Counted from the stretch's first letter, positions 12,987-21,526 are shown. The stretch is DNA of 64,000 nt from Deltaproteobacteria bacterium (GCA_028818775.1 JAPPNE010000058.1:1-64000); one strand, 5' to 3'. Made by a program: numbers and translations. The notes: generated by a model not told the origin, from the letters alone.

Positions 12987-13015
12987 ATTATAGGGCAAAT
13001 GAAAGAAGAGTGCAA
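12987..13015 (-). promoter_or_regulatory. Sigma-70-like promoter of the TPR gene
   Basis: On the minus strand there is a perfect TATAAT (12987-12992) preceded by 17 bp and TTGCAC (13010-13015). The predicted start of transcription is near 12980, about 28 nt before the ATG at 12952. The -35 is a poor match, but the -10 and the spacing are ideal. Confidence 0.6.
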
Positions 13016-13145
13016 CAAGGAATTTTCATCGTTGCGCTCGCGTTTGGGGAGAAGGAACGGTCGGCCTGAACGGCTAGACCATGATGCGCCTCAAGAAGAG
13101 AGGCCGCGGAAAGGACGCATGTTGGCGAGGAGCGGTCTTGAGAGC

Positions 13146-13195
13146 GGGGTCGAGACTGCCGGCTTCCACCACGGTCGCCGACAGTCTCGATCCCC
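13146..13195 (-). terminator. Long hairpin after the 93-residue gene, possible terminator
   Basis: Left arm GGGGTCGAGACTG (13146-13158) pairs with CAGTCTCGATCCCC (13182-13195) with one bulged base, giving a 13-bp stem. It lies just past the stop of the minus-strand gene at 13217. No T-run follows, so it may be a 3'-end stabiliser or a factor-assisted terminator. Confidence 0.4.
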
Positions 13196-13216
13196 ATCCC
13201 GTGTGCTCCTTGGAAC

Positions 13217-13498
13217 CTACTGGAGGGTCTTTGTGCCCGGACTCGTGATGCGCGGGTGGCGGGTCCGGGTTTTCTTGAGCTCGAACATCAGGACGCGCTT
13301 CTGAAGCGGATCGAATCGGATTCGCAGCGTGCGGCCGCCGACGTCCACGTCCGCTACGCCCTCCTCGCCGTCGTCGAGCTTGTGCAGGGCCGAGAGCACC
13401 GACAGGCCCACCAGCGAGGCGTCCACCTCGACCCACTTTTTCGGAACTTCGCGGCCTCCGTCCACCGGTCTCAGATGTCGTCTTGTCTCACGTGGCAT
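13217..13498 (-). CDS. Small hypothetical protein
   Basis: This 93-residue frame has an ATG at 13498 preceded by AAGGGA at good spacing. The product is rich in alternating charged and hydrophobic residues (GGRTLRIRFDPLQKRVLMFELKKTRTRHP), which suggests a small mostly beta domain. I do not recognise the family. It is divergent from the S24 repressor gene, whose promoter-operator at 13541-13598 lies just upstream, so the two may share control. It is possible but not certain that it is translated. Confidence 0.5.
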   Translation of the reverse strand: MPRETRRHLRPVDGGREVPKKWVEVDASLVGLSVLSALHKLDDGEEGVADVDVGGRTLRIRFDPLQKRVLMFELKKTRTRHPRITSPGTKTLQ

Positions 13499-13540
13499 TG
13501 CTTCCCTTTCTTGATCCTGGAAGTCGCGTCATGACTGCGC

Positions 13541-13598
13541 TTGACGGGAAGTTATCAATTGACTACTATGATGTCAAGCTTTTTTTCAACTGAGAACT
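13541..13598 (+). promoter_or_regulatory. Promoter and operator of the S24 repressor gene
   Basis: TTGACG (13541-13546), a 17-bp spacer and TACTAT (13564-13569) make a strong sigma-70 promoter. An inverted repeat overlaps it: AGTTATCAATTGA (13550-13562, inside the spacer) and TCAACTGAGAACT (13586-13598), matching at 11 of 13 positions when one arm is inverted. This is what an autorepressed phage-type repressor gene would show. The ATG follows at 13608 with no clear Shine-Dalgarno. Confidence 0.7.
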
Positions 13599-13607
13599 AT
13601 ATACACC

Positions 13608-14243
13608 ATGCCGAGGAAAAAGACAAGACTTCCCAAGACCGCCCTCGCCCGCCGCCTGACGCTCGCCATGTCGGAACGCGACCCCATGGACATAGCGCGG
13701 CGCGCGGGCATCTCCAAGACCGCCGTCTACAACTACATGGCCGGCGACCGGGCGCCGCAGTCCGCCATCCTGCACCGGTTGGCTTCGGTGTGCGGGGTGT
13801 CGCTGGAATGGCTGCTGGCCACCAACGACCAGGTCCGCGACGTGTCCGGGCACGTGCCCGACGACCTTCCCGTCGTGGGGCGGGCCGGCGCGGGCCGGGG
13901 CGAGTTCTCCGAGGACGGCTTCCCCGTGGGCGAGGGATGGCGGCGGGTGTCGCGCCCCTACGACCTCAAGGACGCCAACGCCTTCGGAGTCGAGGTGCGC
14001 GGCCACTCCATGAGCCCGCGCTATGAAGACCGGGAAATCGTGGTATGCTCGCCCGACAAGGAGTGGCACTCCGGCGACTACTGCGTTGTCAAGACCGTGG
14101 GCGGCGAGTACCTGATCAAGCGGATCAAGCGGGAGAACGGCAACCTGGTCCTCATCAGCATCGCCCACGGCTACGATCCCATCATCATGCCGCTGTCCGA
14201 GATCGCTGGCATCTACCGCATCGTCTGGAAGAAGGAAAGATAG
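13608..14243 (+). CDS. XRE-type LexA/S24-like repressor
   Basis: This 211-residue protein has an N-terminal helix-turn-helix (about residues 26-70; DIARRAGISKTAVYNYMAGD) and a C-terminal S24 peptidase domain. Ser134 in GHSMSP and Lys171 in YLIKRIK are the expected Ser-Lys dyad. An Ala-Gly site in GRAGAGRG (91-98) is a plausible self-cleavage point. Such proteins are LexA- or CI-like regulators inactivated by RecA-stimulated autoproteolysis. No phage structural genes are nearby, so the regulon may be host genes or a lost element. The promoter directly upstream contains an inverted repeat that suggests autoregulation. Confidence 0.88.
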   Translation: MPRKKTRLPKTALARRLTLAMSERDPMDIARRAGISKTAVYNYMAGDRAPQSAILHRLASVCGVSLEWLLATNDQVRDVSGHVPDDLPVVGRAGAGRGEFSEDGFPVGEGWRRVSRPYDLKDANAFGVEVRGHSMSPRYEDREIVVCSPDKEWHSGDYCVVKTVGGEYLIKRIKRENGNLVLISIAHGYDPIIMPLSEIAGIYRIVWKKER

Positions 14244-14263
14244 GTAGGAAAGAGGGAGACCCC

Positions 14264-15142
14264 ATGGGAGACTACACCGAGATCCTTTACGAGAAACGCG
14301 GCGCCGCGGGGTTGATCACGCTCAACCGGCCGCAGGTGATGAACGCCATCAGCCCGACGGTGCAGGACGAGATGTCGGCGGCCCTGGACGACGCCGTGGA
14401 TGACCCCGAGGTGCGCGCCATCATCATTACCGGCGCCGGCCGCGCCTTCTCCGCGGGCATGGACCAGGGTCCCAAGCCCGGCCGCCGGCGCGACCTGCAG
14501 TGGCCCTACGGCGTCCCCACGGGCCAGTCCGCCTCCGACTGGATCGACTCCTGGCGCGGTCGCGAGGGCAACCACTTCCTGCGCCTGTGGGAGCTGGACA
14601 AGCCGGTCATCGGCGCCATCAACGGCTGGGCCATGGGCGCGGGCTCGTGGCTGGCGCTGTGCACGCACATCACCATCGCCTCCGAACAGGCCGTCTTCGC
14701 CCAGCCCGAGGTACGCCACGGCTCCAACACGAGCTTCCTCTGGACCATGCTCGCCGGCGTCAAGAACTCGCTGCGCTACGGCCTGGTGGGCGACCACATC
14801 GACGCCCAGGAGGCCCTGCGCATCGGCCTCGTCATCAAGGTGGTGCCGCACGAACGGCTGCTGGACGAATGCTTGGAGCTGGCGGAGCGCATCGCCCTGG
14901 TGCCGCCCGAGACGGTCAAGATCAACCTCGCCATCGCCACCCTGGGCATGGAGATGATGGGGCTGCGCGACGCCCTCATGCTCGATTCGCAGCTCTCGGC
15001 CCCGGCCCACGTGATGCTGCGCGAGGAACACCGGCGCCCGCTGAACGAGGCGCGCGAGAAGAACATCCGCGAGTACCTGCAACTGCGCGACGGCCCGTTC
15101 CAGCCAGAGCCCTTCGGCCCGCGGTCGAAGCCCAGGGATTAG
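14264..15142 (+). CDS. Enoyl-CoA hydratase/isomerase family protein
   Basis: This 292-residue crotonase-fold protein probably acts on an acyl-CoA thioester. The oxyanion-hole segments GAGRAFSAGMD (about 64-74) and INGWAMGAGSWLAL are visible. The ATG at 14264 follows an AGAGGGAGA Shine-Dalgarno and lies 20 bp after the repressor stop. It is followed 16 bp later by a clearly related paralogue with the same C-terminal ending (EPFGP), so the two are a tandem duplication in one operon. The exact substrate cannot be read from sequence. Confidence 0.9.
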   Translation: MGDYTEILYEKRGAAGLITLNRPQVMNAISPTVQDEMSAALDDAVDDPEVRAIIITGAGRAFSAGMDQGPKPGRRRDLQWPYGVPTGQSASDWIDSWRGREGNHFLRLWELDKPVIGAINGWAMGAGSWLALCTHITIASEQAVFAQPEVRHGSNTSFLWTMLAGVKNSLRYGLVGDHIDAQEALRIGLVIKVVPHERLLDECLELAERIALVPPETVKINLAIATLGMEMMGLRDALMLDSQLSAPAHVMLREEHRRPLNEAREKNIREYLQLRDGPFQPEPFGPRSKPRD

Positions 15143-15158
15143 TGCAAGGAGACACCCC

Positions 15159-16043
15159 ATGTCCGCGTACCAGAACCTTCTCTACGAGAAACAGCGCAAC
15201 GGCGCGCTCATCACCCTCAACCGCCCGGACCGGCGCAACGCCCTGAGCGAGGCGCTGCTGGCGGAGCTCGACACGGCCCTGGCCGAGGCCAAGGACGACC
15301 CCGAGGTGCGGGGCGTGATCCTCACCGGCGCGGGCGACTGCTTCTCCAGCGGCGAGGACATGTCCGGGGACGGCGTCCTGGATACCGTATGGCCCCAGGC
15401 CCTGCCCGAGGGCGTGCCGCTCTACAAGGAGTTCGACGAGGTCCGCGACAAGGACCGCGAGGAGATCCTGCGCCGGCGCCTGTACCGCTGGGAGTACCCC
15501 AAGCCCATCATCGGCGCGGTCAACGGCTGGTGCCTGGGCACCGCCTCGTGGCTCGCCCTCACCTGCCACCTGACCGTGGCCGCGGACGACGCGGTCTTCG
15601 GCCAGCCCCAGGTGCGCCATGCCTCCGGCACCGACTTCATCTGGGTGCTGCTGGCCGGTCCCAAGAACGCCCTGCGCTACGCCCTCACCGGCGACCACGT
15701 CGACGCCGCCGAGGCCCTGCGCATCGGCCTGGTGAACAAGGTCGTGCCACGGGACGACCTGCTTGAGGAATGCTTCCGCATGGTCGAGCGCGTGGCCCTG
15801 GTGCCGCCCGAGACCGTCAAGATCAACCTCGCCATCGCCACCCAGGGGCTGGAGATGATGGGCCTCCACAAGGCCTGGCTCCTCAACTCCGAACTGAGCG
15901 CCATGGCCCGCCTCTCCAAGCGCGAGGAGTTCAACAAGCGCCTGGAAGACGCCCGCAAGCAAGGCGGCCTGCGCGCCTTCTTCGAAGCCCGCGACAAGCC
16001 GTTCCGCCCGGAGCCCTTCGGGCCGTTTTCAAAAGGGGATTAA
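15159..16043 (+). CDS. Enoyl-CoA hydratase/isomerase family protein, tandem paralogue
   Basis: This 294-residue crotonase-superfamily protein shares with its upstream neighbour the opening YEKxxxGxLITLNRP, the segment GDHxDAxEALRIGLVxKVVP and the run LVPPETVKINLAIAT. Its oxyanion segment is GAGDCFSSGEDMSGD and it carries a longer insert around residues 68-100. Two diverged copies side by side suggest either different substrates or a hetero-oligomer. The start has AAGGAG upstream. Confidence 0.9.
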   Translation: MSAYQNLLYEKQRNGALITLNRPDRRNALSEALLAELDTALAEAKDDPEVRGVILTGAGDCFSSGEDMSGDGVLDTVWPQALPEGVPLYKEFDEVRDKDREEILRRRLYRWEYPKPIIGAVNGWCLGTASWLALTCHLTVAADDAVFGQPQVRHASGTDFIWVLLAGPKNALRYALTGDHVDAAEALRIGLVNKVVPRDDLLEECFRMVERVALVPPETVKINLAIATQGLEMMGLHKAWLLNSELSAMARLSKREEFNKRLEDARKQGGLRAFFEARDKPFRPEPFGPFSKGD

Positions 16044-16054
16044 CGGGCGACCCG

Positions 16055-16083
16055 TTGACTCACGTTTACAATAGGCGATACTC
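16055..16083 (+). promoter_or_regulatory. Candidate promoter of the DUF433/DUF5615 pair
   Basis: TTGACT (16055-16060), a 16-bp spacer and GATACT (16077-16082) form a plausible sigma-70 promoter 26 bp before the TTG start. A small hairpin AACGGG-CGA-CCCGTT (16042-16056) overlaps the upstream stop codon and the -35. Confidence 0.45.
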
Positions 16084-16107
16084 AGAGGGAGCGGGAGAAA
16101 CGTCATA

Positions 16108-16806
16108 TTGGCCTTGGCAAGGAAACATAAGGACCCACTGCGTGCGGGGTTTTACACCGTAAGGGAAGCAGCGCGGCTCCTCAGGATTGACAATCAGCAC
16201 CGGATTTACAGGTGGGTGCGCCAAGCCGACGGTCATTTGCCCTCGGTAATCGAGCGCGATCATCAACCGCTGGCGAAGTTTCAGGAACTGAGCTTTTGGG
16301 ATCTCATTGAGGTTCGGTTCGTTGAGCATTTTCGACGCCAAAAGATCAGCCTCCAGTATCTCCGGAAGGTGGCGGAAAAGGCCCGCCTCGAGCTTCGGAC
16401 GCAGCATCCCTTTGCACTCTCGAACGCAGAGTTTCTCACGGACCGCAAGAGAATTTTTGAAAAGGTCGCAGAGGAGGATGGGGATGCGCGGATTTGGGAA
16501 CTTCTGACCGGCCAGTACGAGATGTACGCAACCATCGAGAATGTGCTGGCCAAGGGGATCACCTTTAGTCCACAGACGTATTTGGCCGAAGAATGGCGTC
16601 CCCTGGAGACGTGTCCCCATGTAGTGGTGAACCCGCAGTACGACTACGGACGCCCCGTCATTGGAGATACGCACGTACCGACCGCCGCTGTATTCCGTCA
16701 GTGGAAAGCCGAGAATGGAGATCTGGCGCGCGTAGCGAATTGGTGGGGCATCAACGAAGATGAGGTTCGTGAAGCCGTAGAATTTGAAGTTGGGATGGCG
16801 GCTTGA
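16108..16806 (+). CDS. DUF433-type antitoxin with N-terminal MerR-like HTH
   Basis: This 232-residue protein has an N-terminal MerR-like helix-turn-helix (GFYTVREAARLLRIDNQHRIYRWV, about 14-37) and a C-terminal DUF433 domain (PVIGDTHVPTAAVFRQWKAE and the wHTH-like end ARVANWWGINEDEVREAVEF). DUF433 proteins are commonly the antitoxin partner of DUF5615 PIN-like toxins. The start is a TTG with GGGAGAAA upstream; no ATG is available. Its stop overlaps the toxin start by 3 bp. Base composition here is visibly less GC-rich than in the flanking genes, suggesting recent transfer. Confidence 0.8.
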   Translation: MALARKHKDPLRAGFYTVREAARLLRIDNQHRIYRWVRQADGHLPSVIERDHQPLAKFQELSFWDLIEVRFVEHFRRQKISLQYLRKVAEKARLELRTQHPFALSNAEFLTDRKRIFEKVAEEDGDARIWELLTGQYEMYATIENVLAKGITFSPQTYLAEEWRPLETCPHVVVNPQYDYGRPVIGDTHVPTAAVFRQWKAENGDLARVANWWGINEDEVREAVEFEVGMAA

Positions 16807-17267
16807 GGATAAGGGCTGACGAACATATCTCAGTGAAAATCGTACGCAGCATCAAGGACATCTGTGGCCAAGGGCAATTTGGCGATATTGAACTGTCAAG
16901 CGTCTACGACGAACACCATCAAGGATCCTCGGACGAATACTGGATCACAGAATTCGCCAATAAGGACGGTAACGCCATTCTAACAGCGGATACCGACTTC
17001 TTCCGGAAACCGAATCAGATCGTCGCCATCCACCAGACCCGCTTGACCGTATTTCACCTGCCGCCTCGGTGGGCAAATGCGCAAGCCCATCTTCAAGCAG
17101 CCCATCTCCTGATATGGTGGCCGAGAATCGTGGCTACGCTACGTGAAGACAAGCGGGGTGAGGTGTGGACGGTTCCCTGGAACATAAAGGACAGCGGGGA
17201 ACTCAAGCAAAGGAAGATCGACTACCAAGAAGCCTATAAGAAATTGGGGCGATCAAGACGCCGCTAG
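16803..17267 (+). CDS. DUF5615-like PIN-like toxin
   Basis: This 154-residue protein begins MRIRADEHIS, the conserved acidic opening of DUF5615 PIN-like proteins, and has AILTADTDFF (about 58-67) for the second acidic motif. These acidic residues would bind metal in an RNase-like site. The start is a TTG that overlaps the DUF433 stop, so translation is coupled and the pair is probably a type II toxin-antitoxin system. Activity is inferred from family and layout. Confidence 0.75.
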   Translation: MRIRADEHISVKIVRSIKDICGQGQFGDIELSSVYDEHHQGSSDEYWITEFANKDGNAILTADTDFFRKPNQIVAIHQTRLTVFHLPPRWANAQAHLQAAHLLIWWPRIVATLREDKRGEVWTVPWNIKDSGELKQRKIDYQEAYKKLGRSRRR

Positions 17268-17302
17268 CTGGACCAACCATCTGTCGTTTCTCTCATCTGT
17301 AT

Positions 17303-19711
17303 TTACTTAATCGCCTCCATCTCCTCCAGCGCAGCGATTTGCTCTTCGCTCAAGCCCAGCACCTCGCCCAGGACGTAGGCGTTGTGGGCGCCGATCCAGG
17401 GGGCGGGGAGGGCGGCGCTGGCCTTGGAGCGGGAGGGGATGCCGGGGAGGCCGTGGTGGGCGACGCGGCCCCAGGGGGGTTCGTCGATGTCGACGATGTG
17501 GCCGCGCTCGCGCAGGTGGAGGTCGTAGTAGAGGTCCTCGCCGGACATGGGGATGCCGGCGGCGACGCCGGCTTCCTGGAGGCGGCGGAAGGCTTGGCGG
17601 GCGGTCTGGGTGCGGGTCCAGCCGGTCAGCTTCTCGTCAAGTTCGTCGCGGTGCCGGCGGCGCCCTTCCCTGGCCGCGAAGCGCGCGTCTTCGGCCCATG
17701 AGCCGGCGCCGATGACCTCGACCATGGCCCGCCACTCGTCGTCGGTCTCGCACGCGATGATGATCCAGTCGTCGTTGCCGGCGCAGGGGTAGCAGCCGTA
17801 GGGGGCGTAGGGGTCGCCCAGGATTTCCCGGTAGCCCAGGGTGTCCCACTCGTTGCCGTTGACCGTGTAGTCGAGGATGGCGGGGCCCAGCATGGCGCCC
17901 TGGGCTTCGAGCATCGAGGCCTCGATGAACTGCCCTTCCCCGGTGCGCTCCTGGTGCTCCACCGCCGCTATCACGCCCAGGGTCATGGTGATGGCGCCGA
18001 CGCGGTCTGGCCAGGCGATCTTGCAGCGCGCGCGCATGGGCGACTCGGGGTAGCCCCACAGGCGCATGAGGCCGGTGTAGGCCAGGAGTTGCCAGCCCCA
18101 GGCCACCCAGGAGCGCAGCGGCCCTTCCCTGCCCCAGCCGGGCATGGACACCTGGATGATGCCGGGGTTCACCTTGCGCAAGGACTCGTAGTCGAAGCCG
18201 AGCCGCTCCATGACCCCTACGCTGAAGTTCTCCACCACCAACTGGGACCGCTCCACAAGACGCCGGAACAGCTCCTTGCCCTGGTCATGACGCAGGTTCA
18301 GGGTGACGCCCAGCTTGGCCCGGTTCATGTCGGCGTGGATGGCGGCGCGCCGGCCCCGGGCGGCCACGGTGTTGGACTCGATCTTGAGGACCTCCACGCC
18401 GTAGTAGCCGAGGATTTCGGTGCCGAGGGGTCCGGCGAACTGCTGCGTCAGGTCGGCCATGCGGAGCCCCGACATCATGCCGTCGCCCGGGTCCGCTTCC
18501 GGTTGCGACGGTACCGTGCACGGTTCTCTGCCCTGCTCCAGCTCGGCCAGCACCTCGTCGCGGTGCTGGTCCAGCAGCGGCGCCGGCCGGCGCACCCGCA
18601 TGGGCGTCCCGGAGAGTCGCATGGGGAAGCCCGGCGCCCGGTAGCGGCCGATGACGGGGTGCTCCATCTCCTGCATCCAGCCGCGGGCGGCCAACTGTTC
18701 CCCGTCCACGAACTGCCCCACGGTGTTGAGCGGGGCGGCGGAAAGATGCCGCCGCTGCGCTTCGGCCACGAACTCGTCGGCGGTGAAGCCGCTGATGAAC
18801 TCCGCCGCCACGGCGGAGGCTTCGTCGCTCCGGGAGTCGCGGTAGTTCATGTCCTCCCATTGCGGCTCGGACAGAATCGTCCCCGTCATCCAGTTCTGGG
18901 TGAACTCGCGCCACATGTGGGGCAAGTTGGCGGTGAAATGAACGTAGCGGCCGTCCTTGCAGCGGTAGATGTTGGTCACCGAGCCGCCGTAGGTCTTCGC
19001 CCCGGGCCGGCGCCCCATGCGGTTCTCCAGGGTGTAGCGCGCGATGGAGCTGCTGTTGGTGAAGGTCAACGCCTCCTGCAGCGACACGTCCAGACGCTGG
19101 CCTGCGCCGCTGCGCCGCCGGTGCCGCACCCCGGCCACCGCCAGCGTCGCGGCCACGCAGCCGGCCACCTGGTAGGCCGAGTGGGAGGGCGCCGTGCACG
19201 GCCCGCGCTGGTCATCCCCCTGGCCGTAGAGAAAGCCGCCGGCGCCGTTGGTGATGGCGTCGCTGGTCTTGTAGTGCCGGTACGGACCGGTGCGGCCGAA
19301 GGGCGTCATGGACACCGTCACGAGCGCGGAGCAGTTCTCCTCCAGCCACGCGTCGGTGTATCCCCAGGACTCCAGCCGGCCCAGCGGAGTGGCCTCGACG
19401 AAAACGTCCGAGGACAGCAGCAGCCTGGTGAACGTGTCGCGGTCGCCTTCGGCGGAGAGGTCCAGCACCAGGCTGCGCTTGTTGGTGTTGGCGTGGATGG
19501 AGGTCAGGCTGCGCTCGGCGTCCTCGATGCCTCCGGCAAAGGGCGGGAGCCTCCGTTCGGGCGCGCCGCCCGGCGGCTCCACCTTGATGACGTCCGCGCC
19601 GAGATCTGCCAGCAGCCGGCCCGCGTAGGCCGCGGGCACGTCTCCCAGCTCCACCACGCGCAGGTGCGCGAGCGCGGCGGGCGCCTCCGGGGCGTTGTCT
19701 CGATCCGCCAT
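17303..19711 (-). CDS. Double-domain CaiB/BaiF (family III) CoA-transferase
   Basis: This 802-residue protein contains two successive family III CoA-transferase domains (about 12-400 and 412-800). Such enzymes move CoA between carboxylic acids through an aspartyl-CoA intermediate. The first domain starts with LRVVELGDVPAAYAGRLLADLGADVIKVEPP; the second with LRMADLTQQFAGPLGTEILGYYGVEVLKIE. The second keeps an Asp in AWPDRVGAITMTLGVIAA at the expected catalytic position, whereas the first has APSHSAYQVAGCVAATLA and appears to lack it. Only the C-terminal half may therefore be catalytic. The gene starts 21 bp after the LVIVD-protein gene stop. Confidence 0.9.
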   Translation of the reverse strand: MADRDNAPEAPAALAHLRVVELGDVPAAYAGRLLADLGADVIKVEPPGGAPERRLPPFAGGIEDAERSLTSIHANTNKRSLVLDLSAEGDRDTFTRLLLSSDVFVEATPLGRLESWGYTDAWLEENCSALVTVSMTPFGRTGPYRHYKTSDAITNGAGGFLYGQGDDQRGPCTAPSHSAYQVAGCVAATLAVAGVRHRRRSGAGQRLDVSLQEALTFTNSSSIARYTLENRMGRRPGAKTYGGSVTNIYRCKDGRYVHFTANLPHMWREFTQNWMTGTILSEPQWEDMNYRDSRSDEASAVAAEFISGFTADEFVAEAQRRHLSAAPLNTVGQFVDGEQLAARGWMQEMEHPVIGRYRAPGFPMRLSGTPMRVRRPAPLLDQHRDEVLAELEQGREPCTVPSQPEADPGDGMMSGLRMADLTQQFAGPLGTEILGYYGVEVLKIESNTVAARGRRAAIHADMNRAKLGVTLNLRHDQGKELFRRLVERSQLVVENFSVGVMERLGFDYESLRKVNPGIIQVSMPGWGREGPLRSWVAWGWQLLAYTGLMRLWGYPESPMRARCKIAWPDRVGAITMTLGVIAAVEHQERTGEGQFIEASMLEAQGAMLGPAILDYTVNGNEWDTLGYREILGDPYAPYGCYPCAGNDDWIIIACETDDEWRAMVEVIGAGSWAEDARFAAREGRRRHRDELDEKLTGWTRTQTARQAFRRLQEAGVAAGIPMSGEDLYYDLHLRERGHIVDIDEPPWGRVAHHGLPGIPSRSKASAALPAPWIGAHNAYVLGEVLGLSEEQIAALEEMEAIK

Positions 19712-19732
19712 GACGGTGCGGCGAACCCTCGG

Positions 19733-20854
19733 CTACACCCGCGGCTCAAGTATCTCGAACCCGTCGAGTCGGTCGATCAAGTACAGGAGCCCGTCGTCGT
19801 CCTGGAAGACGTCGTTGCTCTGGACGGCGTTCTGCCCCTTGCCGGGCTCGGGCACGTAGTAGCCCACCTCCTTGGGTTGGTAGGGATTGGACACGTCCAC
19901 CGCGCGCAGGCCGCCGCTGAACCAAGTGACGTAGAGCACGTTGCCGTGGACCTGCTCGTTGGGCTGGTGCGCGCCGTAGCGGTCGGCGGGCTCCTCGTCG
20001 AGATCCGGCATGAACGTGGAGATGGGCACGGGGTGTTTCTCGTCGGAGATGTCCACCACCCACATGAAGGCGTAGGGCAGCGGCGCCGCCTTCTGGGCTT
20101 CCTCGTCCACCACCACCAGGATCTCCCGGCCCATGAGCTTCTCCGGCATGGGCAGGGTGGTGTGCGTGGGCGACGGGTAGGGAGGGCTCGTGTCGAGATG
20201 GCTCACCAGCGTGGGCTTGCTCATGTCGGAGATGTCGAGGATCACGAAGCCGCCGTGCCAGTAGCTCACGTAGAGGCGGTCGCCCCGGCGGATGGGGTGA
20301 TGGCAGCGGTGCATGGTACCCGGCCAGGTGGGTTCCTCGCCGCCTGCGACCCACTGGCCCGGCATCCACCAGCGGCCTACCTCTTGCGGGTTGGCCGGGT
20401 CCGCCAAATCCAGGATCATGCAGATGTTGCCCACGTATCCCTCCGGAACGGGCGAGAAGTAGGCGTAGCGCCCGTCGAAGGTGAAGCGGTGCACGCCCTT
20501 GGCCGACGCCTTGAAGAACGACACCTCGCGGGGTTTGGCCGGATCCGACACGTCGAAGACCTTGAGGCCTCCCTGGGCGTCCTGGTTGTTCTCGTAGCGC
20601 TCGTAGTTGACGATCATCACACCGTCGCTCACCGCGGCCTTGTGCGAATGGATCCCCGGAGGCACCTCGAGCTGGGCGACGAGCCTGGGATTCTTGGGGT
20701 CGCGCACGTCGATGACGGACGTGCCGTAGGGCGGGTCCATGTGGCCCACGTAGGCGAAACCCTTGTCCACCTCGACCTTGCCGCCCCCGGGAAGGTCCAA
20801 GCGCCCCACCAGCTTGATCCCGCTGGCCGTTCCGAATCCGTTGCCTGTCGCCAT
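19733..20854 (-). CDS. LVIVD-repeat beta-propeller protein
   Basis: This 373-residue protein is built of LVIVD-type repeats (SVIDVRDPKNPRLVAQLEVP, KVFDVSDPAKPREVSFF, MILDLADPANPQEVGRW, VILDISDMSKPTLVSHL, RAVDVSNPYQPKEVGYY), which form a beta-propeller. Histidines in GIHSHK and HRCHHP could bind metal. No signal peptide is evident. The ATG at 20854 has AAGGAGAAG upstream; the longer frame has no support. Its function is unknown; it precedes the CoA-transferase in a likely operon. Confidence 0.85.
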   Translation of the reverse strand: MATGNGFGTASGIKLVGRLDLPGGGKVEVDKGFAYVGHMDPPYGTSVIDVRDPKNPRLVAQLEVPPGIHSHKAAVSDGVMIVNYERYENNQDAQGGLKVFDVSDPAKPREVSFFKASAKGVHRFTFDGRYAYFSPVPEGYVGNICMILDLADPANPQEVGRWWMPGQWVAGGEEPTWPGTMHRCHHPIRRGDRLYVSYWHGGFVILDISDMSKPTLVSHLDTSPPYPSPTHTTLPMPEKLMGREILVVVDEEAQKAAPLPYAFMWVVDISDEKHPVPISTFMPDLDEEPADRYGAHQPNEQVHGNVLYVTWFSGGLRAVDVSNPYQPKEVGYYVPEPGKGQNAVQSNDVFQDDDGLLYLIDRLDGFEILEPRV

Positions 20855-20957
20855 GGCGTCTTCTCCTTTCGCGCTCGCGCCCGCGTGTGCCGGGTCATGG
20901 CCTACATGCACTATTCGCGGTGCAATGGCAATGGCGCCTGAATGGAGGGCGGGGTGG

Positions 20958-21001
20958 GTCGAAATGAAACGAGCCGCGAGGCGCTCAGGCCCCGCGGCTC
21001 G
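20958..21001 (-). terminator. Probable terminator of the RRM gene
   Basis: CGCGGCTCG and CGAGCCGCG (arms at 20993-21001 and 20970-20978) form a 9-bp stem on the minus strand, followed by TTTCATTT. It lies 76 bp after the RRM gene stop. The T-tract is interrupted, so strength is uncertain. Confidence 0.55.
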
Positions 21002-21076
21002 CGGGTTTGGCATGGGGCGACCGAACGTGCGCCCCTTGTGAGTATGTCGTGTCGAACCGGCAGTGCGGCGGTCCAC

Positions 21077-21349
21077 CTAGCGGCGGCCGAAGTCGCGGCG
21101 CTGGGGCCGGGCCTCGTTCACCGTGATGGTGCGTCCGCCGAGGTCGGTCTCGTTGAGAGCGTTGACCGCGGCCTCCGCCTCGTCCGGCGTCCCCATCTCC
21201 ACAAAACCGAAGCCGCGCGAACGGCCCGTGAACTTGTCGATGATCACCTGCGCGGATTCAACCGAGCCGTGTGCCGAGAAAATCTCCTCGAGCTGCATGT
21301 CCGTCGTCGAGTACGGCAACCCGCCGACGTAGAGTCTCCTGCCTTCCAT
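21077..21349 (-). CDS. Small RRM-domain RNA-binding protein
   Basis: This 90-residue protein is a single RNA recognition motif. RNP2 is LYVGGL (residues 6-11) and RNP1 is RGFGFVEM (about 46-53); the C-terminus is basic (RPQRRDFGRR). Bacterial single-RRM proteins bind RNA and are often cold- or stress-induced. AGGAGGAG lies 5 nt before the ATG. It has its own upstream gap of 177 bp and a downstream hairpin, so it is probably monocistronic. Confidence 0.93.
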   Translation of the reverse strand: MEGRRLYVGGLPYSTTDMQLEEIFSAHGSVESAQVIIDKFTGRSRGFGFVEMGTPDEAEAAVNALNETDLGGRTITVNEARPQRRDFGRR

Positions 21350-21526
21350 ATGTTCTCCTCCTGGTCAATTTGGCCATACACCCTGGGCTCTGACCTCGAA
21401 GGAGTCGAACAGGCAAGATTTTGTTCTGAACCACGATCTCGGTCGGTTCGCAAGGTGAGACTTACGACGGTCGTCCCCCATGGGACGCTTTCATCGTAGC
21501 CCTTCCATCCGGGGCCGTCAAGCGCG

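Noticed and set aside
12988-13197. A 69-codon minus-strand frame
   Set aside because: It overlaps the promoter at 12987-13015 and the hairpin at 13146-13195 and has no ribosome site or domain.
17954-20941. A 995-codon plus-strand frame opposite the CoA-transferase and LVIVD genes
   Set aside because: It is the shadow of two real genes in GC-rich DNA, with no recognisable domain.
21350-21526. A tRNA-like GTTCGACTCC segment upstream of the RRM gene
   Set aside because: No acceptor stem, D-arm or anticodon arm can be formed around it.
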